The notes under the pieces were generated by a model. That model did no database searches and was not told the DNA's origin. It saw only the letters and a list, made by a program, of their open reading frames with translations. A DNA stretch of 64,000 bases, taken from contig NZ_JBLYZJ010000001.1 of assembly GCF_048551375.1 (NCBI RefSeq), forward strand, positions 1 through 64,000, written 5' to 3'. Numbering within the stretch: the first letter of the stretch is position 1; every line of letters starts with the position of its first letter. Shown here piece by piece: positions 42,964 through 49,681 of the stretch. Position numbers and translations under genes: made by a program. The DNA comes from Faucicola sp048551375. Its GTDB lineage: Bacteria > Pseudomonadota > Gammaproteobacteria > Pseudomonadales > Moraxellaceae.

Positions 42964-42992
42964 TTGATTTTCTAAAACCGCTACACTATAAT
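42964..42992 (+). promoter_or_regulatory. Sigma70 promoter for antisense RNA
   Basis: TTGATT, 17-base spacer, TATAAT (42987-42992). A near-consensus promoter with no ORF behind it; transcription from about 42999 would run antisense to the small hydrophobic peptide gene. Confidence 0.7.
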
Positions 42993-42998
42993 TTGAAA

Positions 42999-43210
42999 TA
43001 AGGAGATGGCTAGGGTTTCCCTCTAGCCCACCTGGGCGACTGGTACTCGCTTTAGGTGCTGTGTTTACCAAGCGTTAGAGCTAATAAACAACAGAATCAA
43101 AAAGGCGATGATGAGTAAAATTGGTTTCATCGCTTTCTCCTGAGAGCCGTTAAAAAATTGCACTGCAATTTTAGGCTCGCAAGAAAAAATCCTTTAAATA
43201 GGATTTTTTG
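42999..43210 (+). ncRNA. Putative type I antitoxin RNA
   Basis: A structured non-coding transcript inferred from a consensus promoter (42964-42992) and an intrinsic terminator (AAAAAATCC / GGATTTTTT, 43184-43209). Stem-loops: GGCTAGGG / CCTCTAGCC at 43009-43029, CACCT / AGGTG around GCGA / TCGC at 43030-43058, and GAGCC / GGCTC enclosing AATTGCA / TGCAATT at 43144-43178. It covers the whole 21-codon ORF and its ribosome site on the other strand, the layout of Sib/Ibs-type systems. Sequence identity to a known Rfam family not established. Confidence 0.65.
43065..43130 (-). CDS. 21-residue hydrophobic peptide, putative type I toxin
   Basis: ATG at 43130, TAA at 43065-43067, with an ideal AGGAG six bases before the start. 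The peptide begins MKPILLII and ends LLFISSNAW: one hydrophobic membrane-spanning stretch with a short polar end. Length, hydrophobicity and the aromatic last residue recall Ibs toxins of E. coli (which end SFSAY), but homology is not shown. Such peptides depolarise the inner membrane when overproduced. Fully covered by an antisense RNA. The mRNA leader (about 43131-43285) begins with a strong hairpin, as in other type I toxin mRNAs. Confidence 0.68.
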   Translation of the reverse strand: MKPILLIIAFLILLFISSNAW

Positions 43211-43258
43211 CTGTTTTAAGGTTTCAGCCCAACGGCTCTGTTAAATCGAACTTTAACC

Positions 43259-43297
43259 GCCATCATTTTCACAGTCAAAAATGACGGTCGCATTATA
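43259..43297 (-). promoter_or_regulatory. Promoter and 5' hairpin of the putative toxin mRNA
   Basis: On the minus strand a perfect TATAAT (43297-43292) with only a T-rich -35 region. Just downstream, CCGTCATTTTT / AAAATGATGGCGG at 43259-43288 would form a hairpin at the very 5' end of the mRNA, followed by GTTAAA / TTTAAC at 43240-43258. Confidence 0.5.
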
Positions 43298-43316
43298 CTA
43301 GAAATTCAACTCAAAA

Positions 43317-43349
43317 AAATGCCTATCGTCCATGATAGGCATTTTGTTT
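43317..43349. terminator. Bidirectional terminator-like hairpin
   Basis: AAAATGCCTATC / GATAGGCATTTT with loop GTCCAT; A-runs and T-runs on both sides. Insulates the toxin-antitoxin locus from the gene to its right. Confidence 0.7.
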
Positions 43350-43367
43350 TATAGTAAATTATCAACG

Positions 43368-43559
43368 ATGAACCAACAACCTACACCATTAACCAATAAT
43401 AATCCCGAAAAGTTATTGCAAGAACCCACTTACCCCGAAGACTGGGAATGTTGCGACAACGGCTGTGAAGAACTCTGCGTCTATGAAATCTACCGCACCC
43501 AAAAACAAGCCTATGACGCACAGCAAGCTCAAATAGCATCCGCCAAAGACTCAAAATAA
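43368..43559 (+). CDS. Oxidoreductase-like domain small protein
   Basis: A 63-residue cytoplasmic protein. The central PEDWECCDNGCEELCVYEIY is the N-terminal oxidoreductase-like domain (PF09791 type): W-x-C-C-x-x-G-C-x-x-x-C-V-Y-x-x-Y, four cysteines that could bind metal or be redox active. Length and composition fit the small bacterial members. The frame is open from 43332, but ATG at 43368 is the sensible start. Function unknown. No operon partner; the AT-rich region behind it holds the Pho-box-like array. Confidence 0.72.
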   Translation: MNQQPTPLTNNNPEKLLQEPTYPEDWECCDNGCEELCVYEIYRTQKQAYDAQQAQIASAKDSK

Positions 43560-43605
43560 ACCCCCAATCAGTATTAATAAGAAAGATATCTCGATTGCCA
43601 TAATA

Positions 43606-43645
43606 CTGTCATGGATATTTCACCCAACTGTCACAATTTTACGGT
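43606..43645 (+). promoter_or_regulatory. Pho-box-like array (four 11-base units)
   Basis: Units CTGTCAT (43606), ATTTCAC (43617), CTGTCAC (43628) and TTACGGT (43639) start exactly 11 bases apart with 4-base spacers. This is the geometry of PhoB sites as in the E. coli pstS promoter; two units match the CTGTCAY half-site fully, the others partly. Orientation points right, toward the small ORF ending at 44031. Confidence 0.55.
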
Positions 43646-43947
43646 TAAATAAGACTTACAAAGTCAGCATAAATCCAGTTTGATTGTCTTAATAATTAGC
43701 TTTACAAAAAGTAAATACGAAACAAACTGATTGGAATTGACAAAGGGGAAACCTCAAGTCAAAATGTTTACACCTTATAATGATAACCAAATGATTGCTA
43801 AATAATCAAACAACCAAAATAATGGTTATCAAAGAACGGCGTTGGTCATTGAGCGACTGGCGTAACAACATAGGTAATGAGGATAGCCACATGGGTTTAC
43901 CAATGGACTATCGTGACAATAATCATAAAATCAATGGAGAAATCAAC

Positions 43948-44031
43948 ATGTTAGATATGTTAAATGAAGCCTACGACTTAGAAGCAGAAATTGTATTCTT
44001 GGATGAAGGCGATGATGCCGTAGAGATGTAA
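43948..44031 (+). CDS. Tiny acidic protein
   Basis: A 27-residue acidic peptide (starts MLDMLNEAY, ends DEGDDAVEM) with a good TGGAGAAATCAAC ribosome site. The same frame is open from a TTG at 43795 and includes ATGs at 43822 and 43891 (the latter after GAGGATAGCCAC), so the product may be 27, 46, 69 or 78 residues. No family recognised. A terminator follows at 44085-44120, and a TATAAT box (43776-43781) and the Pho-like array lie upstream, so the unit is probably transcribed. Confidence 0.45.
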   Translation: MLDMLNEAYDLEAEIVFLDEGDDAVEM

Positions 44032-44084
44032 TTGCATCAATTAAGCAATACGTTTTGCGATAAACGTTAAACCATCGCATCGAC

Positions 44085-44120
44085 AACCGCTTAACACACA
44101 ATTAAGCGGTTTTGTTTTTT
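44085..44120 (+). terminator. Rho-independent terminator
   Basis: AACCGCTTAA / TTAAGCGGTT around CACACAA, then TTGTTTTTTT. Ends the small-ORF transcript. Confidence 0.8.
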
Positions 44121-44138
44121 TGTGGATAGGTATGGATG

Positions 44139-45023
44139 TTATTGGGCAGGTGTGCTTGCCATGGGTTGATGAGTCATTTTTGACATATCGTGGTTCATCT
44201 GAGCGTGGTTCATGTTTTGATGATTCGTCGGCATAGGGCTAGAGGCAGGCATGGATGCCATATTGTGCGTACTGTGCATGCTACTCATATCGTGATTCAT
44301 TTGGCTCATGTTCATACTGCCATGACCGCTATGCCCACCATGTCCGCCGTGCATGGACATCATTAACATGGGAACAAAAATCACTGCCAAACCTGATAAT
44401 ATCATCAAGATACCATTGACTTGACGCAAGCGAAATTTGGTAATGCGTTGTTGAATCACGCCAATGGTTTTTTGGGTGGCAATGAGCATGGGCAATGTCC
44501 CAAGCCCAAATACAAACATCAACACCGCCCCAGTCGCCACATCATGCCCCACGACTGCCATCAATAATGCCCCATACACCAACCCGCACGGCAAAAATCC
44601 CCATAATAATCCAGCCATTAAGGCTTTGGGAAAGCTGTTGATTGGAAAGACTTTTTGGCGAATGGGCGACATTTTTTGCCATAGACTCATGCCAAGTTTT
44701 TCGAGCGAATTTAATGCCTTAAACCCCAGCATGGATAGCCCAATTAACATCAACACTGAGCCAAGTAATATCGCAGGCAAGCGGTTGCCGACCATAAAGG
44801 GTTGAAGCACAGTCGTACCGATAAAGCCTGCCACTAGCCCAAGGGTTGCATAGCTTAACAATCGCCCAAGGTGGTAGGTGAGGATTAAGGCATTTTTTTT
44901 GCCCTCGGATACGCCCTGCATGGATAGCCCAAAAGCTGTCACGATACCGCCACACATCCCCAAACAGTGCGGTGAACCAAAAAATCCCATCCCAAATGAT
45001 GCTAATAATAACGCCCAACTCAT
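44139..45023 (-). CDS. Sulfite exporter TauE/SafE-like (UreH-like) permease with His/Met-rich tail
   Basis: A membrane protein of about 294 residues with six hydrophobic helices: the two-domain UreH-like pattern starting MSWALLLASFGMGFFGSPHC (residue count 20), with H-C-L-G-M-C-G-G near helix 1 and GFLPCGLVYGALLMA in the second half, the cysteine/His motifs of the cytochrome-oxidase-linked SafE group. The last 75 residues are extraordinary, rich in His, Met, Asn and Ser (HGGHGGHSGHGSMNMS, then repeated NHDMS). Such tails bind Cu or Ag. Neighbour ccoS supports a role in copper delivery to cbb3 oxidase. Start preferred at 45023; the frame extends to 45050. Confidence 0.83.
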   Translation of the reverse strand: MSWALLLASFGMGFFGSPHCLGMCGGIVTAFGLSMQGVSEGKKNALILTYHLGRLLSYATLGLVAGFIGTTVLQPFMVGNRLPAILLGSVLMLIGLSMLGFKALNSLEKLGMSLWQKMSPIRQKVFPINSFPKALMAGLLWGFLPCGLVYGALLMAVVGHDVATGAVLMFVFGLGTLPMLIATQKTIGVIQQRITKFRLRQVNGILMILSGLAVIFVPMLMMSMHGGHGGHSGHGSMNMSQMNHDMSSMHSTHNMASMPASSPMPTNHQNMNHAQMNHDMSKMTHQPMASTPAQ

Positions 45024-45112
45024 AGTTACCTCATTTGCCCATTCACCCAATCAAGATTTTTCGTCCATTCAATTAGCCATAAGGAGATTGTCGAAGGGCG
45101 TATCCACGACTA

Positions 45113-45328
45113 TCAATTACTAGGTTTATCTGTCACCCTGTTCTCACTAGGCGTTTCCTCGGTGTCTTGTAATTGCTCACGGCGAAATTGTCGATCATCT
45201 AAAATGACCCGTTGCGACTCATTATCAAGGTCATCAAATTGACGAGATTTTACCGCATAATAAATCGCAAAAATGCCAAAGACGAATAAAATCAAGCTAA
45301 GGGGAACTAAAAAATACATACTTTGCAT
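45113..45328 (-). CDS. ccoS: cbb3-type cytochrome oxidase assembly protein CcoS
   Basis: A 71-residue protein with one membrane helix at its start (YFLVPLSLILFVFGIFAIYYAVKS, in two overlapping halves) followed by the CcoS signature QFDDLDNESQRVILDD. It is needed for heme and copper insertion into cbb3 oxidase. The C-terminal 30 residues are charged and variable. It lies 90 bases before the SafE-like gene on the same strand, and together they look like the tail of a ccoGHIS-type operon whose other members are missing from this window. ATG at 45328; an in-frame upstream ATG at 45343 is possible. Confidence 0.85.
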   Translation of the reverse strand: MQSMYFLVPLSLILFVFGIFAIYYAVKSRQFDDLDNESQRVILDDRQFRREQLQDTEETPSENRVTDKPSN

Positions 45329-45531
45329 AAATACACCTATCATTATATGGTTAGGTATTTTGTGGATTATACGCCTATTTTAGACGTTTGGGACGTGGCA
45401 AAATGTCGCACCCTAACATCAGTTTAGCTATTGATTACGTTACAAACTACGCCAAAAGACAGCGAAAACTTGCAAAAATACTAAACTATGGTAAGGATAG
45501 TTATGCTAAGATGTTAACATTACTTAGCAAT

Positions 45532-45585
45532 TTCTAATACTTACTAATCTTCTAATACTTACTAATCTTCTAATACTTACTAATC
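45532..45585 (+). repeat. 18-bp tandem repeat, three perfect copies
   Basis: Unit TTCTAATACTTACTAATC at 45532, 45550 and 45568, identical in all copies. The array ends 12 bases before a TATAAT (45597-45602) in front of the rhodanese-like gene, so it occupies the -35 region and upstream. Confidence 0.9.
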
Positions 45586-45636
45586 GCTAGATACTATATA
45601 ATCCTATTATAGTGCCTAGCGATTAAGGACTTACTT

Positions 45637-45975
45637 ATGTCATTACCGCAAGTCAAAACGATACTGAAACAATTTCGCCCTAGCAAAAAACACCTATTGA
45701 CGCTAGCAGGTGCAGTGGTGGTAGGGATGTTATTGATGCCAACTGCCAATGCAAACACCGTGGTGATTGATGTGCGTACCCCACAAGAATACCAAGTTGA
45801 CCATCCAAATGGGGCGATTAATATTCCACATAGTGAAATTGTTGCCAAAATCGCCAGTCAAGGTGTGAGCAAATCAGACACCATTAAGCTATATAGCCGT
45901 GGTGGTGGGCGTGCCGAACAAGCTAAAAATGCTTTACAATCCGCAGGTTATACCAATGTGGAAATTCAAAAGTAA
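45637..45975 (+). CDS. Rhodanese-like periplasmic protein lacking the catalytic cysteine
   Basis: A 112-residue exported protein: N-terminal helix (HLLTLAGAVVVGMLLMPTANA, read in two parts) as a signal, then a single rhodanese domain (VVIDVRTPQEYQVDHPNGAINIPHSEI). The active-site loop reads LYSRGGGRAEQA where active PspE/GlpE-type enzymes have Y-C-x-x-G-x-R: Ser replaces Cys, and the protein has no cysteine at all. It therefore cannot act as a sulfurtransferase by the usual mechanism; binding or scaffolding is more likely. Promoter region carries a triple 18-bp repeat. Confidence 0.85.
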   Translation: MSLPQVKTILKQFRPSKKHLLTLAGAVVVGMLLMPTANANTVVIDVRTPQEYQVDHPNGAINIPHSEIVAKIASQGVSKSDTIKLYSRGGGRAEQAKNALQSAGYTNVEIQK

Positions 45976-45994
45976 TTTATCAATGCTCACAATA

Positions 45995-46663
45995 TCAATG
46001 CTCACAATTATGTTGTGGGGATAAAATATCCCTTGCCACTGCCAATAGCTCATAAGTGGCTCGCCGAGAATGTTTGAGATTGCCCCCAAGGTTATGCCAA
46101 TCAAGGGGGCTTTCTAATGGGGCAACGCTTGAAAAGGTCGCCATCCCATTGAGGGCAAATTGTCGTCTGGCTCGATTCATGTGGTAGGGGTCAGTTACCA
46201 AAATCACATTTTTGACGGCAACGGTTTGGGCGGTAAAACGGGCATTTTCGCAAGTATTAAAGCTATTTTTCTCAACAATCACCTCCCAAATATTATGGCT
46301 TTGTAGCCAACGCCGCATCCAAGGGGCTTCTTTACCACTGACCACGATGGGTAACTGATAAGTTTGATAAATGTTTTCGGCTTGTCGTAATCGTTCTTTG
46401 GTAAATTGATTGATGACGATGTCATTTAGGCGATTATTGGTCAAACCACCGCCCAATACCACAATCGCTGTGGGTGGGTTGGTCAGCGTAGCGGTTGGCG
46501 GGAGTGTGACTTGGTTGAGTAATGCCAATACAGCTTGGGCATATAAAGGGGTAAACAAACTAATCACCAAGGCACAGCCCAGCACAATGGCGACCGTTAG
46601 TAACTGTCCCAATGTCGAGATAACAAAGCTGATGGAGTCAATGAGTTTGCTTAATGCTTCCAT
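45995..46663 (-). CDS. YdcF/SanA-type DUF218 protein
   Basis: A 222-residue protein with an N-terminal membrane helix (LLTVAIVLGCALVISLFTPLYA) then a DUF218 domain: IVVLGGGL, ERLRQAENIYQTYQLPIVVSG, the SFNTCENARFTAQ segment with the conserved T-x-E-N, and ILVTDPYHMNRAR. Family members (ElyC, SanA, YdcF) influence envelope polysaccharide and vancomycin tolerance. It overlaps the end of murB by 26 bases, so it is co-translated with the peptidoglycan gene. Confidence 0.85.
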   Translation of the reverse strand: MEALSKLIDSISFVISTLGQLLTVAIVLGCALVISLFTPLYAQAVLALLNQVTLPPTATLTNPPTAIVVLGGGLTNNRLNDIVINQFTKERLRQAENIYQTYQLPIVVSGKEAPWMRRWLQSHNIWEVIVEKNSFNTCENARFTAQTVAVKNVILVTDPYHMNRARRQFALNGMATFSSVAPLESPLDWHNLGGNLKHSRRATYELLAVARDILSPQHNCEH

Positions 46664-47747
46664 TTGATTCTATCCACACAGGCTCAGGTACAAGCTCAAT
46701 GCCAAATTTTTGTATGATAACTTGCTGAATATAGTGCATGGTACGCTCAATATCGGCTTGTGTGGCACGATAGGGGGCATGATTGGTTAATACCAAGGCT
46801 TGATGAACATGGGTCAAAATCGGTGCGATACCTTTGCCTTTAAGTCCTGCTTGGTCAATCAGCCAGCCTGCCGCCAATTTGATATTATCGGTTGGGTTGC
46901 CATCATGGTCTTTAACAGGATAATGCACAAGCGTTGGATAATCCGCCAATAACGCTTGAGCCGTGGCTTGGCTGACGATAGGGTTTTGGAAAAAACTACC
47001 ACAGTTTGGTAGTTCACTGGTTTCAGGAATCTTGCTTTGGCGAATTTGGATAATCGCATTCATGGTATCCACAGGCGTGGGTTGTTCACGCCCTGCTAGT
47101 TTGGCAAACTCACTGGCGACACTGGCGACATCGCCATAATTGATATTGACCTGCGGATTTTTATGTAAATTAAACGTCACACTGGTAATCAGCCATTGAC
47201 CCACTTCCCGTTTAAAACGGCTATCACGGTAGCCAAATTCACATTCGGCACGGCTTAATTGATGAAAGGTCAAGGTAGGGATATGAAAAGCGGTGACAGA
47301 CTCGATGACATCTTCTACTTGCACGCCATACGCCCCAATATTCTGCACAGGGCTTGCACCGACCCAACTGGGAATCAATGCCAAGTTTTCTAGCCCATAC
47401 CAGCCTTGATTGACCGTAGATACTACCAGTTCATGCCAAGGCTCACCTGCCATGACCTCAAGCGTGACGCTATCAGCCGTTTCAGCTATCACATGTTGCC
47501 CCATCAAGGTCGGTGAAATCACCACCGCTTCTAGCACCGCAGGGAGTAGCGTGTTACTGCCATTGGATAAAATCACAAAAGGTAGTTGCTGTTCCGCCAA
47601 ACGAGCAAAGGTCGGAGCGACTTCATCGAGTTGCTCAAAACGAATCCATTGTTTGGCATGGCATTGCAGTGCCATGGTACTCAGATGGCTAATATCGGTA
47701 AAACCTTGTGGGGGTAAGGTGGCATTGGTCAAAGCAGGTGCAGTCAT
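46638..47747 (-). CDS. murB: UDP-N-acetylenolpyruvoylglucosamine reductase
   Basis: FAD-dependent second step of UDP-MurNAc synthesis in the cytoplasm. 369 residues, type I MurB: FAD-binding segment LSNGSNTLLP, then NLALIPSWVGASPVQNIGAYGVQVEDV (two parts), catalytic region GYRDSRFK, the Ser/Cys proton donor area in NCGSFFQNPIVS and the C-terminal WLIDQAGLKGKG. Longer than E. coli MurB (342) by an N-terminal extension. Downstream ydcF-like gene overlaps. ATG at 47747. Confidence 0.95.
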   Translation of the reverse strand: MTAPALTNATLPPQGFTDISHLSTMALQCHAKQWIRFEQLDEVAPTFARLAEQQLPFVILSNGSNTLLPAVLEAVVISPTLMGQHVIAETADSVTLEVMAGEPWHELVVSTVNQGWYGLENLALIPSWVGASPVQNIGAYGVQVEDVIESVTAFHIPTLTFHQLSRAECEFGYRDSRFKREVGQWLITSVTFNLHKNPQVNINYGDVASVASEFAKLAGREQPTPVDTMNAIIQIRQSKIPETSELPNCGSFFQNPIVSQATAQALLADYPTLVHYPVKDHDGNPTDNIKLAAGWLIDQAGLKGKGIAPILTHVHQALVLTNHAPYRATQADIERTMHYIQQVIIQKFGIELVPEPVWIESNGSIKQTH

Positions 47748-47835
47748 AAAATCAGCTTGATATTGATAAATGGTGAATTATAGGCGATAAAACGCAGTAG
47801 CTTACCATACTTTTTGCTGTGTTTGCATGAAAAAA

Positions 47836-48288
47836 TTAATACTCGCCATGATCACGATTCATGCCAGTTGGCTGATGTCCCAAAAAATTTGCCAATTGTC
47901 GGCGTTGCTTTTTATTGGGTCGGTGGTCTGGGCGGGCGAGATTGGCAAGTTGCCTTTGTTCGTGAAAAAATTCTCGTTGGCTGATGCTTTCTTCGGTTTC
48001 TTGATACAGCGTACTGGCAATTGTGGCATTGCCTCGGCTTTGTGATAGAGCTAAGACTTTGACGGTTTTTTGGGTATAAAGATTGGCAGACCCTTGGCGA
48101 ATGGTCAGCTCATCACCGACCATGATTTCCTTGCTCACTTTGACACGATTGCCAAAATGATGCACACGCCCTGCTTCGATGGCTTCTTTGGCGATGGTGC
48201 GAGTTTTATAAAAACGGGCCGCCCATAGCCATTTATCAAGGCGAACTTTTTGGGCGGATGGGGAAGTGGTATCGGTGGTTTTTTGCAT
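47836..48288 (-). CDS. hslR: S4-domain RNA-binding protein, Hsp15-like
   Basis: A 150-residue basic protein with an S4 domain at its start (KVRLDKWLWAARFYKTRTIAKEAIEAGRVHH, read as two helices, then VKVSKEIMVGDELTI) and a Lys/Arg-rich C-terminal tail (RPDHRPNKKQRRQL). Hsp15 binds free 50S subunits carrying nascent chains and helps recycle them after heat stress. About 15 residues precede the S4 core. ATG at 48288. Confidence 0.9.
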   Translation of the reverse strand: MQKTTDTTSPSAQKVRLDKWLWAARFYKTRTIAKEAIEAGRVHHFGNRVKVSKEIMVGDELTIRQGSANLYTQKTVKVLALSQSRGNATIASTLYQETEESISQREFFHEQRQLANLARPDHRPNKKQRRQLANFLGHQPTGMNRDHGEY

Positions 48289-48334
48289 ATTATTTTTTGA
48301 TTGTACCTAGCTGATAAGTGCTATTTATTCTTCT

Positions 48335-48459
48335 TAGGACTTACGCAAAAATGCCATTTGTAGGTTGGGTGGAAGAATGACACCCAACATAAACCATTGA
48401 GATTGTTGGGTATCGCAAGCTCTACCCAACCTACAATTTAGTTAAATGCGTAAGTCCTA
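48335..48459. mobile_element. MITE-like element with GGACTTACGCA ends
   Basis: TAGGACTTACGCA at 48335 and TGCGTAAGTCCTA at 48447-48459 are perfect inverted repeats; TA at both outer edges fits a TA target duplication. The core is the gtaggttggg inverted repeat (GTAGGTTGGGT / ACCCAACCTAC). 125 bases. An element with the same ends but a different core lies at 58283-58418. Confidence 0.82.
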
Positions 48460-48469
48460 CCTCTAAACC

Positions 48470-48535
48470 CCCTTACATAGACTTAGTCTAAGGCATCAGT
48501 CCCCCTTTGAAAAAGGGGGGATTTAGGGGGATTAA
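48470..48535. repeat. GC-rich hairpin repeat, half copy
   Basis: CCCCCTTTG / AAAAGGGGGG with GATTTAGGGGGATTA: one hairpin of the 10273-type core, 12 bases after lipA's end and next to the element at 48335. It probably serves as a lipA terminator or marks an older insertion. Confidence 0.7.
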
Positions 48536-48547
48536 ATCGTACGTTTT

Positions 48548-49603
48548 TTAACAACCTTGCTTCATATCCGCTTCTGATAACGGATTAGAGCCACGTACAG
48601 GGCGAGGGCAAGGCTCACCATAATATTGTTTATCCGCAAAATAACTTGAACGCACCATTGGGGCTGCCCAAATATTGGCAAAACCAATCTTTTGTCCATA
48701 AGCTGTATAGCGGTCAAATTCGTCTGGATGGACAAAACGGTCAACAGGGGCATGGGATTTGCTAGGCTGTAAATACTGCCCAATGGTAATCAAATCCACG
48801 TCATGGGCTTTTAGGTCATCAAGCAAGGCATACACCTCGTCTTCGGTTTCGCCCAGTCCCACCATAAAGCCACATTTGGTCACGATATCTGGACGGCGTG
48901 CTTTATATTCTTTGAGTAATTGTAATGAATGTTGGTAGTCTGAGCCGGGACGGAAGGCTTTATATAGGCGTGGTACGGTTTCGATATTGTGGTTAAATAC
49001 GTCTGGGGCAGTTTCGCTCAAAATATCCAATGCCAATTGCTCACGCCCACGAAAATCAGGGACTAAAATTTCAAGCAGACAATTTGGGCTAAGGTTGCGT
49101 GATTCGGTAATCACTTCGGCAAAATGCCCTGCACCACCATCCTTGAGGTCATCACGGTCAACGGAGGTAATCACCGCATATTTTAGCCCAAGCCCTGCAA
49201 TGGTTTCGGCAGTGTGAATCGGCTCGTCTTTGTCCAACGGATTGGGGCGACCGTGTGCCACATCGCAAAATGGACAACGGCGAGTACAAATGTCACCCAT
49301 AATCATAAAGGTCGCTGTACCATCACCAAAACATTGCGGTAAATTGGGGCAGGCGGCCTCTTCGCAGACGGTGTAGAGTTTTTGTTTGCGTAAGGTGCTT
49401 TTGATATTGGCGACTTCGGCAGGGGAAGATAGTTTAACTCGAATCCAGTCTGGTTTTTTTGGCATTTCCACCGTGGGAATGATTTTGACAGGAATACGTG
49501 CCACTTTATCATGTCCACGCAGTTTTTCACCGACTTCTGGGCGTTTGACAGCAGGGCGAGTGGCGGTGGGTTCGGGTTGGTGAGTTTTGACGACATCACT
49601 CAT
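48548..49603 (-). CDS. lipA: Lipoyl synthase
   Basis: Radical SAM enzyme inserting two sulfurs into octanoyl-E2 subunits to make lipoate. 351 residues. Auxiliary-cluster cysteines C-x4-C-x5-C appear as CEEAACPNLPQC, the SAM-cluster motif C-x3-C-x2-C as CTRRCPFC, and the C-terminal RSSY is present as VRSSYFAD. About 50 residues before the core are charged and non-conserved. lipB, often a neighbour, is not in the window. ATG at 49603; an AT-rich promoter region follows. Confidence 0.97.
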   Translation of the reverse strand: MSDVVKTHQPEPTATRPAVKRPEVGEKLRGHDKVARIPVKIIPTVEMPKKPDWIRVKLSSPAEVANIKSTLRKQKLYTVCEEAACPNLPQCFGDGTATFMIMGDICTRRCPFCDVAHGRPNPLDKDEPIHTAETIAGLGLKYAVITSVDRDDLKDGGAGHFAEVITESRNLSPNCLLEILVPDFRGREQLALDILSETAPDVFNHNIETVPRLYKAFRPGSDYQHSLQLLKEYKARRPDIVTKCGFMVGLGETEDEVYALLDDLKAHDVDLITIGQYLQPSKSHAPVDRFVHPDEFDRYTAYGQKIGFANIWAAPMVRSSYFADKQYYGEPCPRPVRGSNPLSEADMKQGC

Positions 49604-49681
49604 AATGCAAAATCCTTACAGCAAAATTTTTCGCTATTATAACAGGTTATCAAGGCTTTGTGGGGGTGCTAAGAACAGGAA

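Noticed and set aside
43737..43781. TTGACA at 43737 paired with TATAAT at 43776 as one promoter
   Set aside because: Spacing is 33 bases, far from the 16-18 required; only the -10 box can stand.
10273..48535. Regularly repeated hairpins as a CRISPR array
   Set aside because: Copies are dispersed over tens of kilobases, palindromic and not separated by uniform spacers; no cas genes seen.
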